NCBI RefSeq assembly: GCF_901000735.1
Contig: NC_081547.1
Coordinates: 14,304,739-14,368,738 of the forward strand
DNA length: 64,000 nt
Direction of reading: 5' to 3'
Origin: Corylus avellana
Lineage: Eukaryota; Streptophyta; Magnoliopsida; Fagales; Betulaceae
A model generated the notes under the pieces. It made no database searches and was not told where the DNA came from. It saw only the letters and a list, made by a program, of their open reading frames with translations. Below, in pieces: positions 44,401 to 49,387 of this stretch. Made by a program: the position numbers and the translations under genes. Position 1 is the first letter of the stretch, and the number at the start of each line of letters is the position of its first letter.

Positions 44401-46297
44401 CATTCTTTTCCAACTAGCCAAACGACGCTCAACCTTTTTCACAACGCCATCCCATATCGCCTTGGCCTTAAAATGAGCCCCAAGGGGAAGGCCAAGATAC
44501 TTCAAAGGAAGAGAGGACGTCTCACATCCTAGAATTCCAGCCAGGTCAACCACATTATCCACATTGCCCACAGTGCCAAAGCCGACTTGGCCATATTCAC
44601 CTTTAAACCCGAGACGACTTCAAAACAAACGAGCAACGCTCGCAAGGAGCACAGAAAACCAACGTATCATCCGCAAAAAGCAAGTGAGAAACGTTAATCG
44701 TCTCGGATAGTCTAGGCCCCACGGAGAAGCCTGAGAGCAAACCATGATGAATTGTAGCAGAAATCATTCTACTAAATGCGTCCATAACAATGACAAGCAA
44801 AAAGGAGGACAGAGGATCTCCATGTCTGACCCCACGAGAGCTACCAAAGAATCCAGAAGAAGAGCCGTTAATCAAAACGGAAAAGCGCACTAACGAGATA
44901 CAATGTTCTATCCAAGAGCACCACTTCTCCCTGAAGCCACATCTTTTAAGCAAATAAAGCAAAAACTTCCAGTTGATGTGGTCATAGGCTTTCTCCATAT
45001 CCAACTTACAAAGTACCCCTGGTTCACCAGATTTGATACGGCTATCTAAACATTCGTTAGCTATAAGAACCGAATCCAGGATTTGCCTACCTTTAACAAA
45101 GGCGTTCTTAGACATGGATATGATCTTCACAACAAACCTTCTCATCATGTTGCCGAGTACTTTAGCAACGATCTTATAAACCCCACTCACAAGACTAATA
45201 CAGCGAAAGTCCTTGAGATCCGAAGCCCCAGGCTTCTTCGAAATAAGGGCTATAAATGTGGCATTAAGGCTTTTCTCAAACTTGCCATGAGCATGAAAGT
45301 TGGAGAAGACTCCCATAATATCGGCCTTAAGCACATCCCTACAGTCTTGAAAGAAAGCCATAGAGAACCCATCCGGGCCTGGAGCCTTATCTCTATGCAA
45401 ACATTTTGCCACCTCGAAAACCTCACTTTCTTCAAACGGGAGCTCAAGACAAGAAGCCTCGTCCACATCCAAAGAATCGAAGGCAAGGTTATCCAATCTC
45501 GGTCTCCAATTGCATTGCTCTGAGAACAAAGACTCATACAATTGGACAATATGATTTTTGATATCGGATTGGTTGGACGATAGGGAACCATTAATGGACA
45601 ATGACTCAATGGAATTAGATCCCTGATTCGAGTTAGCAGCCCGATGGAAAAACTTAGTGCATTTATCACCCTCCTTAAGCCAAAGGATTCTAGACTTTTG
45701 TCTCCTTCTGATTTCCTCTTGCAATAAGGAATGTTCTAACTCACTTCTAATGTTATCAATAATGGTAACTTACTATTTCTAATATTTAAATCCTAATCCT
45801 AATCTAAATTATTCTAATGCTAAAATTCCTCCAATTAGACCCGTAACATAAGCCTTCTTAAAAAAAATTCAAACCAAAACGAGAAAATGAAAATAAATAA
45901 ATAAATAAAAATTAAATTAAATTAAATTAAATTAAATTAAAAATTAAAATTAAAAAAACCCAATTTACTCCTCATCGATTGCTTTCTTTTCTTGATGATC
46001 ACAGACCCCAAATCATAGAACCAAACAAGAACAACAAAGAATTCCAAAGTTTGGGATTGTGGGGGCGACCTGAATCCGCATGAGGAGGTCGGAGCTGTGC
46101 CGCTTCTCGAAGCGGCGTTCCCAGAAATCCCGGCGAGAATCGTCGATCTGCTGAAGCTCCTCTTGGGTGCCAAGGTCTGGATGGAACTCCCACACTTGGC
46201 GTCCCAAATGGTTGTTCAAACTCCTCAGCCATCTTTCACTGCCGCCACCACCACCATCTTCTCTGTCTGTCTCTGCGCCAATCTTCAATTTCCACAT
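3123..46297 (-). CDS. CAS: cycloartenol synthase (oxidosqualene cyclase), 12 exons visible, C-terminus outside window
   Basis: Cyclises 2,3-oxidosqualene to cycloartenol, the first committed step of plant sterol synthesis, on the endoplasmic reticulum. Twelve exons (each listed below) join in one frame into 551 codons without a stop. The protein starts MWKLKIG; it has [11 protein letters not shown] near residues 122-132 and the catalytic DCTAE at 492-496. Tyr419, His486 and Ile490 keep the exact spacing of Tyr410/His477/Ile481 of Arabidopsis CAS1, which separates cycloartenol synthases from lanosterol and beta-amyrin types. Family members have about 757 residues, so about 200 are missing; they should lie left of position 1. 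Intron 1 is 13.1 kb and intron 9 is 10.2 kb, both full of retroelements. Intron 6 spans two scaffold gaps and contig B. The gene looks intact where visible, but expression cannot be judged. Confidence in family is high; in single-gene continuity across gaps, good. Confidence 0.85.
3673..3771 (-). CDS. CAS: CAS exon 11 (residues 500-532)
   Basis: Acceptor TTGTGCAG|GCTGTT, donor TTACAG|GTAACC. Encodes [18 protein letters not shown] to [13 protein letters not shown]; 99 bp. The acceptor junction and first exon bases are duplicated 57 bp away inside intron 10 (3815-3833). Confidence 0.9.
3758..3833. repeat. 19-bp duplication of exon 11 acceptor
   Basis: The 19-mer AGTAATATAACAGCCTGCA occurs at 3758-3776, spanning the true acceptor of exon 11, and again at 3815-3833 inside intron 10 of the cyclase gene. 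Confidence 0.85.
3855..3977 (-). CDS. CAS: CAS exon 10 (residues 459-499) with DCTAE catalytic motif
   Basis: Acceptor TTTGAAG|GTCTTA, donor TTGAAG|GTCAAG. Encodes [19 protein letters not shown] to [14 protein letters not shown]; 123 bp. Asp492 is the proton donor expected to open the epoxide. His486 and Ile490 are the CAS-type residues. The exon sits only 38 bp from the 3' LTR of the intron-9 copia element. Confidence 0.92.
4015..4146 (-). repeat. 3' LTR of the intron-9 copia element
   Basis: Minus strand starts TGTTATAAATGGTATT after a purine-rich tract and ends TTTGACA. It is homologous to 13942-14095. Confidence 0.7.
4160..4521 (-). pseudogene. copia RNase H remnant
   Basis: Broken minus-strand frames read [19 protein letters not shown] (RNase H), then [10 protein letters not shown] and a C-terminal [15 protein letters not shown] just before the 3' LTR. 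These are the usual last motifs of plant copia polyproteins. Stops and frameshifts are present. Confidence 0.8.
5740..6016 (-). mobile_element. TRIM-like element
   Basis: Two direct repeats of about 75 bp (5740-5811 and 5941-6016) share CAATACTTTAACA ends and an AAACTTAAG core. Between them, next to the second repeat, is the minus-strand primer-site-like ATGGTATCAAAG (5929-5940). This is the layout of a terminal-repeat retrotransposon in miniature, without any coding capacity. I saw no clear target-site duplication. Confidence 0.5.
7870..10484 (-). mobile_element. 5'-truncated LINE insertion with 12-bp TSD
   Basis: The minus-strand element ends in a poly-A tail (poly-T at 7870-7880). The 12-bp CTTCAAGAAGTT flanks it at 7858-7869 and 10485-10496. 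The 3' terminal sequence (TTATTACTTATC before the tail) is shared by the other LINEs here. The 5' end is cut inside ORF2, typical of incomplete target-primed reverse transcription. Confidence 0.88.
7952..10484 (-). CDS. LINE ORF2 fragment: reverse transcriptase plus zinc-binding domain
   Basis: An open frame of more than 837 codons without stop runs to the truncated 5' end of the insertion. Order of domains: the end of the endonuclease-RT linker, the reverse transcriptase ([61 protein letters not shown], active-site FADD in [12 protein letters not shown]), then a C-terminal RT-type zinc-binding region with [12 protein letters not shown] and [18 protein letters not shown]. The endonuclease is absent because of 5' truncation, so it cannot retrotranspose alone. 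The clean frame shows a young insertion. The given start codon is arbitrary. Confidence 0.9.
11011..13387 (-). mobile_element. ORF1-only LINE derivative with 15-bp TSD
   Basis: CCAATCTAGTTTATT occurs at 10996-11010 and 13388-13402, exactly flanking the insert. On the minus strand it has a 5' leader, an ORF1-like region (13208 to 11242) and then directly the short 3' region and A-rich tail shared with the other LINEs (plus-strand poly-T and GATAAGTAA near 11010-11030). Endonuclease and reverse transcriptase are completely absent. It reads as an internally deleted, non-autonomous LINE moved in trans. Confidence 0.82.
11242..13208 (-). pseudogene. LINE ORF1-like protein, one frameshift and one stop
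   Basis: Starts [20 protein letters not shown] at 13208, shifts frame near 13110-13130, continues as [16 protein letters not shown] and [19 protein letters not shown], meets a single in-frame stop at 12559-12561, then runs open to 11242. The N-terminal part aligns by eye with the ORF1 proteins starting at 24135 and 36368 (EAKIF.., DWLIEML.., [19 protein letters not shown]). The middle has a [23 protein letters not shown] low-complexity run. The end has [15 protein letters not shown], also seen as [15 protein letters not shown] in the LINE at 21820. ORF1 proteins of plant L1 elements bind RNA and escort the transcript; that role is inferred from the family. Confidence 0.7.
13931..14095 (-). 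repeat. 5' LTR and decayed primer site of the intron-9 copia element
   Basis: The LTR is 13942-14095, with an (AT)n run at about 14004-14029 that lengthens it. On the minus strand it is followed by TGGTATAAAAA (13931-13941), a decayed form of the tRNA-Met primer site. Confidence 0.6.
14004..14029. repeat. (AT)n microsatellite
   Basis: About 13 AT dinucleotides in a row inside the copia 5' LTR. Confidence 0.9.
14148..14270 (-). CDS. CAS: CAS exon 9 (residues 418-458)
   Basis: Acceptor CATGTAG|GGATAT, donor TCCCAG|GTTCTT. Encodes [18 protein letters not shown] to [10 protein letters not shown]; 123 bp. Tyr419 here matches CAS1 Tyr410. The following intron carries a copia element whose 5' LTR begins about 50 bp downstream. 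Confidence 0.9.
14405..14448. repeat. (GA)n microsatellite in CAS intron 8
   Basis: GAGAGA-rich run after a G-rich stretch; not coding. Confidence 0.85.
14491..14604 (-). CDS. CAS: CAS exon 8 (residues 380-417)
   Basis: Acceptor TATGCAG|GTGTTA, donor ATGCAG|GTCCAG. Encodes [20 protein letters not shown] to AEDGMKMQ; 114 bp, phase 0. Confidence 0.9.
14860..15048 (-). CDS. CAS: CAS exon 7 (residues 317-379)
   Basis: Acceptor ATTGTTAG|GAAGAT, donor AATAAG|GTACAC. Encodes [18 protein letters not shown] to [10 protein letters not shown], the block that follows CAK in cyclases; 189 bp, phase 0. It lies on contig A while exon 6 is on contig C, so the join crosses the scaffold gaps. Confidence 0.9.
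15049..15448. other. intron 6 sequence, no gene seen
   Basis: AT-rich intron between exon 7 and the LINE tail at 15449; no coding or repeat-family signal recognised. Confidence 0.5.
15449..17754 (-). mobile_element. LINE, 3' two-thirds, cut by scaffold gap
   Basis: Minus-strand LINE with a T-rich tail at 15449-15475 and the usual 3' region (GCACAGAGGGGCGCAAT on plus near 15500). ORF2 pieces: [16 protein letters not shown] and [18 protein letters not shown] (17360-17671); [24 protein letters not shown] (active-site FADD mutated to FANG) and [18 protein letters not shown] (16679-17359); then [13 protein letters not shown] and [18 protein letters not shown] (15686-16057). Stops and frameshifts interrupt it. 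It is cut on the 5' side by the gap and sits in CAS intron 6. Confidence 0.85.
17755..17854. other. scaffold gap of 100 N
   Basis: Exactly 100 N, the usual placeholder for a join of unknown size. Contig B starts right after it in a run of nine A. Confidence 0.99.
17864..18399. other. CAS intron 1, 3' end (left-arm copy)
   Basis: AT-rich intron just before exon 2 in the left arm; no separate gene recognised. Confidence 0.6.
18400..20075 (+). CDS. CAS: second copy of CAS exons 2-6, opposite strand (probable assembly duplicate)
   Basis: Exons at 18400-18585, 18894-18983, 19281-19472, 19567-19651 and 19909-20075. Translations match those of the minus-strand exons 2-6 at 31328-33003, and introns match too, including the GC donor after exon 3. 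There is no exon 1 before and no exon 7 after it on this strand. It lies in the left arm of the near-perfect inverted repeat and is best read as the same genomic sequence, placed backwards with contig B, rather than a second gene. Confidence 0.8.
20312..20935 (-). mobile_element. 5'-truncated LINE fragment (C-terminal zinc-binding region and tail)
   Basis: The T-rich tail at 20312-20347 and the 3' region (GATAAGTAAAATTTATTAAA) mark the 3' end of a minus-strand LINE. Near 20860-20920 the minus strand reads a decayed [24 protein letters not shown] block of the RT zinc-binding region. It lies in CAS intron 6; the same sequence is in the right arm at about 30468-31091. Confidence 0.7.
22368..22510. 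repeat. 53-bp tandem repeat, about 2.7 copies
   Basis: Units at 22368-22420, 22421-22473 and a partial one from 22474 share CCCAACGTTTATAAATGAAA and CGCGAACCAAAGGTATAA. They lie inside the solo LTR, next to where contig C breaks off. Confidence 0.9.
22511..23140. other. body of the solo LTR, no gene
   Basis: AT-rich LTR sequence with an ATTAATTGG-type short direct repeat near 22866-22912. No coding potential recognised. Confidence 0.5.
23235..23342. repeat. 72-bp tandem duplication in LINE endonuclease
   Basis: A 36-bp identical block beginning AGAATAGGCGAAACCAGACA is at 23235-23270 and again at 23307-23342. The 72-bp offset keeps the reading frame. Confidence 0.88.
23934..24045 (-). mobile_element. 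copia LTR/polypurine-tract remnant
   Basis: On the minus strand a purine tract TTGAGGGGGAG is followed by TGTTAGAAGAATGTATTAGGG, the start of an LTR like the one at 189-340. It lies between two LINEs. Confidence 0.5.
24135..26251 (+). pseudogene. LINE ORF1 protein, one stop and one frameshift
   Basis: Starts [18 protein letters not shown] at 24135; stop at 24666-24668; the same frame resumes to about 25450, then a +2 shift to the end at 26251 (VTLVDHEA). The N-terminal region ([35 protein letters not shown]) matches the other ORF1 copies here. The central part is Ser/Pro/Gly-rich and includes three copies of the heptad QQMAPER (about 25690-25750). Near the end is [18 protein letters not shown]. 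The family role is RNA binding in the retrotransposition particle (inference from L1 elements). Confidence 0.75.
25686..25750. repeat. 21-bp coding tandem repeat, 3 copies
   Basis: CAACAGATGGCGCCGGAGAG repeated three times encodes QQMAPER in ORF1. The sister copy at about 37970-38000 has a single diverged unit, so the repeat expanded in this copy. Confidence 0.9.
26241..28940 (+). pseudogene. LINE ORF2: endonuclease and reverse transcriptase
   Basis: ATG at 26241 ([14 protein letters not shown]) overlaps the ORF1 stop by 11 bp. The apurinic-type endonuclease shows [40 protein letters not shown] and [12 protein letters not shown] motifs are [72 protein letters not shown] (about 28359-28382) and [13 protein letters not shown] 49-bp tandem duplication at 26388-26485 breaks the frame near the N-terminus; from 26502 the frame is open to the gap. 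Only this duplication separates it from a long intact ORF. Confidence 0.88.
26388..26485. repeat. 49-bp tandem duplication in ORF2
   Basis: CATAGTCTTTGGGGAGGTCA opens units at 26388 and 26437. The sister LINE has one copy at about 38635. Forty-nine is not a multiple of three, so the reading frame is lost. Confidence 0.9.
28941..29040. other. scaffold gap of 100 N
   Basis: Exactly 100 N between LINE ORF2 (contig B) and the middle of an LTR (contig C). Confidence 0.99.
31328..31494 (-). CDS. CAS: CAS exon 6 (residues 261-316)
   Basis: Acceptor TTATAG|GAAGGA completes the Gly codon; encodes [20 protein letters not shown] to [13 protein letters not shown]; donor CAAAG|GTTGGT. 167 bp, so exons 5 and 6 together give 84 whole codons. 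The plus-strand copy is at 19909-20075. Confidence 0.9.
31752..31836 (-). CDS. CAS: CAS exon 5 (residues 233-261, ends phase 1)
   Basis: Acceptor TTTCAG|GTACTT; encodes [18 protein letters not shown] to PFHP plus the first base of Gly; donor CCAG|GTCTGT. 85 bp, phase 1 at the 3' end, matching exon 6. The plus-strand copy is at 19567-19651. Confidence 0.88.
31931..32122 (-). CDS. CAS: CAS exon 4 (residues 169-232)
   Basis: Acceptor ATTGCAG|AATGAA, donor CTTTCA|GTATGA. Encodes [18 protein letters not shown] (a QW-type repeat region) to [14 protein letters not shown]; 192 bp, phase 0. The plus-strand copy is at 19281-19472. Confidence 0.9.
32420..32509 (-). CDS. CAS: CAS exon 3 (residues 139-168), GC donor
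   Basis: Encodes [18 protein letters not shown] to YLYNHQ, 90 bp, phase 0. Acceptor GGAACAG|GTGATT. The donor is CAG|GCAAGA, a non-canonical GC-AG intron; there is no GT at the position needed to join exon 4 in frame. The plus-strand copy is at 18894-18983. Confidence 0.88.
32818..33003 (-). CDS. CAS: CAS exon 2 (residues 77-138)
   Basis: Acceptor ATATATAG|TTTGCAAAG and donor TTTG|GTAAGA. Encodes [18 protein letters not shown] onward through [16 protein letters not shown]; 186 bp, phase 0 at both ends. A copy on the plus strand is at 18400-18585. Confidence 0.9.
33541..33988 (-). mobile_element. 5'-truncated LINE 3' fragment in CAS intron 1
   Basis: Poly-T (33541-33556) followed by GGATAAGTAA is the LINE tail on the minus strand. 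The minus-strand frame reads [13 protein letters not shown] and [11 protein letters not shown] from the C-terminal part. It is cut at about 33988, where an LTR-like sequence starts. Contig B ends in the matching A-run. Confidence 0.75.
33989..34208 (+). mobile_element. LTR-like sequence (probable copia LTR)
   Basis: Begins TGTCATGGGTCTAACAATAA and ends CTTTCA, about 220 bp, with a TATA-like CTTGTATAAAAGGCCC near 34147-34162. No primer site or clear target-site duplication was found, so it may be a solo or truncated LTR. Confidence 0.45.
34209..34415. other. intron 1 sequence, nothing recognised
   Basis: AT-rich; no gene or repeat family recognised. Confidence 0.4.
34416..34674. repeat. tandem repeat, unit about 122 bp, 2.1 copies
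   Basis: GTAATTGTTATCAA begins units at 34416, 34540 and 34661; both full units carry AGATCATTCTTTCCCTTCTT. Confidence 0.88.
34675..34932. other. intron 1 sequence, nothing recognised
   Basis: A 72-codon minus-strand open frame (34735-34953) has no family that I recognise; probably non-coding. Confidence 0.35.
34933..35486 (-). mobile_element. TRIM-like element with tRNA-Met primer site
   Basis: Direct repeats at 34933-35094 and 35323-35486 share GCTTAAGCTAATGGG and CCACCAAGAGTA and end in ...ACACTCA. The plus strand reads GCTCTGATACCA at 35311-35322, directly beside the right repeat; on the minus strand this is TGGTATCAGAGC, so the right repeat is the 5' LTR. The 228-bp inside has no coding capacity. 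Repeats are visibly diverged, so the element is old. Confidence 0.65.
35500..35990 (+). mobile_element. Ty3-type LTR fragment
   Basis: Contains ACTGACTTAAGCATCAAAGTG (truncated here as CTTAAGCATCAAAGTG) followed by GGTGGCGGTCCATTG-like sequence, a pattern common near the end of many plant Ty3 LTRs. No coding part is attached. A 95-codon open frame at 35505-35792 is probably chance. Confidence 0.4.
36000..36222 (-). mobile_element. copia LTR end and leader fragment
   Basis: On the minus strand TGTAACA is followed by ATTGGTAGTAGAGC, a decayed tRNA-Met primer site, and then a short leader. GCCTACGTAACG motifs occur twice, resembling the LTR piece near 23945. Confidence 0.35.
36368..38498 (+). 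pseudogene. LINE ORF1 protein, one stop and one frameshift
   Basis: Starts [18 protein letters not shown]. In-frame stop at 36731-36733; frame lost in a T-run near 37465-37475; then open to 38498. Conserved blocks: [56 protein letters not shown] and the ending MLVDYEA. About 710 codons in total, matching the ORF1 at 24135. Only two lesions separate it from intact, which suggests a fairly recent insertion, in line with the perfect target-site duplication. Confidence 0.78.
38488..42019 (+). pseudogene. LINE ORF2: endonuclease, reverse transcriptase, zinc-binding region
   Basis: ATG at 38488 overlaps the ORF1 stop by 11 bp. The order is endonuclease ([41 protein letters not shown]), RT ([55 protein letters not shown]) and the C-terminal region ([30 protein letters not shown]). 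Stops at 40646-40648 and about 40804, and frameshifts near 41210 and 41975, make it inactive. About 1200 codons in all. Confidence 0.88.
42228..42524. other. intron 1 sequence, nothing recognised
   Basis: Short AT-rich segment between two LINE insertions; no gene recognised. Confidence 0.4.
42892..43408 (+). mobile_element. complete TRIM element, 517 bp, perfect TSD
   Basis: Two 209-bp LTRs (42892-43100, 43200-43408) start TGTAACACCCCG and end in TACA. The 99-bp inside begins with primer site TGGTATCAGAGCC (43103-43115) and ends with purine tract AAGAGGGAGAG before the second LTR. AGGAA (42887-42891 and 43409-43413) is a perfect 5-bp target-site duplication. It has no coding capacity and so depends on enzymes from other elements. 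Confidence 0.93.
43409..45724 (-). pseudogene. LINE ORF2 remnant (RT and zinc-binding region)
   Basis: Open from 45724 to 44603 (373 codons): [75 protein letters not shown] and FADDTLVF. A frameshift near 44600 follows, then [12 protein letters not shown] and [18 protein letters not shown] (44257-44571), more breaks, and the C-terminal [18 protein letters not shown] at about 43460-43520. Confidence 0.85.
45755..46069. other. start of CAS intron 1 with ATTAA-rich microsatellite
   Basis: Mostly AT-rich; AATAA and ATTAA repeats at about 45892-45950. The exon 1 donor lies at 46069. No other gene seen. Confidence 0.6.
46070..46297 (-). CDS. CAS: CAS exon 1 (residues 1-76)
   Basis: ATG at 46297 opens MWKLKIG, the standard start of the family; the in-frame codon further upstream is GTG, not ATG. 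The exon includes [14 protein letters not shown] and ends SSDLLMRIQ at CAG|GTCGCC. Between MWKLKIGAE and RWLRS it carries an acidic/Gly stretch ([12 protein letters not shown]), longer than in the CAS proteins I know. The next exon is 13 kb away. Confidence 0.9.
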
Positions 46298-46440
46298 TGC
46301 ACAGTTGTTCAATTCTTTCACGAATACGATGAGCTTAAATGGTTATTTTTATATCGTTTCTTGGTTAAGAAATAGTAGCACGTCGGAGACAAAGAGGAAG
46401 ATGAGCTTGACAGCTTCTTTTCTATTGTTTCGGCTTTCAC

Positions 46441-46450
46441 GAAATATAAG
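46441..46450 (-). promoter_or_regulatory. possible TATA box of CAS
   Basis: Minus strand CTTATATTTC, about 145 bp upstream of the exon 1 ATG. Spacing suits a short 5' UTR, but AT-rich surroundings make this weak. Confidence 0.3.
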
Positions 46451-47783
46451 AGGCTGTCAACAAAGTACAATCCTGCATGGCTCGAAAAAAAATAAAAATA
46501 AGTCAACATGATTGGATGTTATTATCTGTGATGGTCCAGATGGACAAGTAATGGATTAATTTTTTTATTATTATATATTTTTTGAATAAATTATTTCAGC
46601 CGGCCAGCCACCCTAAAAAAAGTCTTTTTTTCAAATATTTTACTTCTTGCTTGGTTCCCATTAAAAATATTGTTTTTTCTTCCTTTTTTTTTTTTTTTTT
46701 AACATATCTATACAAAAAAAAATGGGAGAGAAGATTTGAACTAATGACTTCCGCTTTATAAAACATTTCATAAAACGTAGTTCACAACTGATTGAGCTAC
46801 CTCTTAAGAACATTTTTTAATATTTTTAGTTGGTTGGGTGGCTCTCCACAGTTTGGTTTCTACAACAAAGGTTTCCAACGTTTGGAATAAGGAATTATAG
46901 ATGAAAAGTGTTTTATGCTTTAAACAAATTAGCTCATAACCCACGCGAAATTCTTCATTATAATTTAATTTTAAAATTTAAATGCATTTTCATTGTACTT
47001 TTTATTATATGTTAAAAAATATTTATAAAAATATGTTTCACATTTTTAAATTTTTTAAAAAAAAAAAGTTGTACACCAGTACATTGCTAAAATTAATGAC
47101 ACAAAGTTACACAAAACATTGCATAAATGTATAAATGACAAAAAAAAAATAGTAATAATAACTATCATAAGATACTTAATTTTATTTTAACCCATAAAAA
47201 TTTAAACATATTAAAATATTTGTTCACATATGTGTAATTTATAATGAAAGAAGTACATAGGAAAAAAAAAATAGCAAGAGAAAAATCTGAATTTTGATTA
47301 TTAAATCATTAATAGAAAATTAGAAGAAATTAATTGTGATGATATTTGTGTAATACTTATTATATTTTCAATAAATAAGAAAATAAGAATATATTAGATA
47401 AAAAAAATAGTATACTTTTCCAAGCACCAAATCCACCACTTTTGTAAGAATTGAACCACAACGATTATCACATAAACGATTTTTTTCTTTTTCTTTTGTT
47501 TTTTTAAAAACATCCGATATATGGTTTTTTTTTTTTTCTTAATTTCATTCATTCCAAGCTTCATTCAATTATCTGTCTCGACAAGCTGAATTTTAATACT
47601 ATATATATATTATGGTTTTTTAAGTAAGGTATTATTAATACATATATTTAAGGACCGGTTCACTACTTAATAAAGAGCGCTATGAAGTTTTGAAGAAGAA
47701 AGGGTGAACGGAATTGGTTGGACATCCGTATGATCAGGGGAACCGCTATAAAAATTTTCTCTTCCAATTTATTTTATGCACTT
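46451..47783. other. upstream region of CAS, no gene seen
   Basis: Very AT-rich sequence with homopolymer runs and no coding frame recognised. It should hold the CAS promoter; the first retroelement begins at 47784, about 1.5 kb upstream of the start codon. Confidence 0.5.
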
Positions 47784-48337
47784 TGTTGTGTCAATTCATA
47801 TTAACTTGCAAGTCCACGAATCGATTGTAGTTAATGGATTGCAAGTGTGAGGTCGATCCCACAGAGAATTGTATTTTTTTAAGTAATTTTAAATCTAAAT
47901 TAATCTGATCATTATTTATTTATAGACCTAAACCTAAGGTTTTACAAGTTGAATTAGGATAAAACTCGTTGCCAAATCGGATAGGTGCACTCAATTGCAC
48001 CCTTAGTGCGCTCAAGCACACTCAAGCATCAATTCCTCTATGCGGCGCATACATGCGCATGCGATGAGCTTTGGACTTGGCGCATCTGCGCTTGATCGTG
48101 GGGCGCTGGGCTCGAGCGCAGTGCGTTCAATCATCGTATCCTGCGCTCAATCACAAGTCCGTTGACCGCTTCTCCAAAGTGTGCAATTTTCACATAAATC
48201 CCTCAGTTTTCCAATAGCAACCTACAAAACACTTAAGACACAAAACTAACCTAAAATATTATATAATAACACAGCTGAATGAATAACAAAAGTAAATTAA
48301 AGGGTCCAAATATACAATATTTTGCACATATCAAACA
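47784..48337 (-). repeat. 3' LTR of minus-strand Ty3 element
   Basis: On the minus strand a purine tract AAGTTTGAGGG is followed by TGTTTGATATGTGCAAAATA; the LTR runs to ...GACACAACA at 47784. It includes several GATCAAGCGCA-type motifs (48000-48170). It is related to, but distinct from, the LTR family at 48904. Confidence 0.6.
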
Positions 48338-48903
48338 CCCTCAAACTTAACTTTTGCTAGTCCCTTAGCAAAACAAAACAGAAAATAAAATGAAAGTAAT
48401 AAACATAAATCCTCTTTCGCAGGAGAGACGGTTGCATTTAGCATATGCAACATGCCTTTTAAAGCCCTAGGCATCCCTAGAGGACGAGTGAAGTCTCGTG
48501 AGGGTTTAACAGGAATGATACCCACAAACATTAAAGCACTATGTTGTCATTAAGAACGAATTTTCACACAAACCATGGTTCTTATTTATGAGCAAGCTTA
48601 AAAAAACAAACACCATCATCACAATCAAAATGAAATCCATAATCAATTACTCACAAATGGACAAATTAGACATCATATATTTTGAAAAGTGCAAAGTGAA
48701 ATTTAGCATACAAACATGAAGCTTTCAACTTAAACTCAAGATAAGTTCCATAACATTTGTAAGAATCCCTATGAAATAACAAAGGCAAGATATGCATTTT
48801 TCTTTCTTTTTATTTTTTATTTTTTATTTTTTTAAAACAAGCTCTTCAATGTCGAACTCCCTTAAACTTTTTAATTGACCAATGTAACAAGTGTTAGGCC
48901 AAT
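48338..48903 (-). mobile_element. minus-strand Ty3 element, 3' untranslated part
   Basis: Reverse-complement relative of 52590-52890 (shared block with the CACGAGACTTCACTCGTCC-like motif, here GGACGAGTGAAGTCTCGTGAG on plus). It is interrupted at CCAAT (48899-48903) by the plus-strand element and resumes at 54243. Confidence 0.7.
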
Positions 48904-49096
48904 TGATAAGTGCTAAAATATTCATATTTTCAGCCCATAACTTGCATGTTTTAATTATTTGGTTTTAGTTAATTAGGCCATTTTAATTCATTTTTGTGTT
49001 TTTCAAACTTTTGCAGGCTTTTGGAAAAAAATGAAGTAAATCTAGATGATTTGGGCTCAAAGAGAGAAGATGGGGAAAATTGGAGCTCCCTAACAT

Positions 49097-49250
49097 TGCG
49101 ATCAATCACAGGGCACCTGCGATCGAGCGCAGTACTCGAGAGGACATAGCACAAATCAGGCTAGGAGCGATCGAGCGCATGCCAGAAGAGGATAGATCGC
49201 AGACCTGCGATTGAGCGCACACGGGCTGCGATCGATCGCACCCGTGCGCA
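49097..49250 (+). promoter_or_regulatory. cluster of TGCGATCGAGCGCA-like motifs upstream of LTR TATA box
   Basis: At least six variants (TGCGATCAATCAC, TGCGATCGAGCGCA, GCGATCGAGCGCA, AGATCGCA, TGCGATTGAGCGCA, TGCGATCGATCGCA) stand within 155 bp of otherwise AT-rich LTR, about 130 bp before the TATA box. A promoter-proximal role is an inference from position. Confidence 0.5.
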
Positions 49251-49379
49251 GGAGACACATCAAGCGGCGGCCAGAGTGTCCCTCTTTCCATATTAGGGTT
49301 TTCCAACTCCCAATTGTAATAGGTCTCAAAACCCTACGAAATCCCTAGGTTTACTACTTTGCCAAGGATTTCTAAAACC

Positions 49380-49387
49380 TATAAATA
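49380..49387 (+). promoter_or_regulatory. TATA box of 5' LTR
   Basis: TATAAATA; the same box is at 53368-53375 in the 3' LTR. Confidence 0.6.

Larger units (their letters stand above)
42538..45741 (-). mobile_element. 5'-truncated LINE with 13-bp TSD, carrying a TRIM
   Basis: CACTTTTAATGTT (42525-42537) and CACTTCTAATGTT (45742-45754) flank it, one mismatch. Poly-T at 42538-42550 is the tail of a minus-strand LINE. Coding remnants run from the RT N-terminal side to the zinc-binding region and are split at 42892-43408 by a TRIM. Confidence 0.85.

Noticed and set aside
47990..48170. Short GC-rich motifs considered as a CRISPR-like array
   Set aside because: Plant nuclear context, irregular spacing and no spacer structure; they are LTR motifs.
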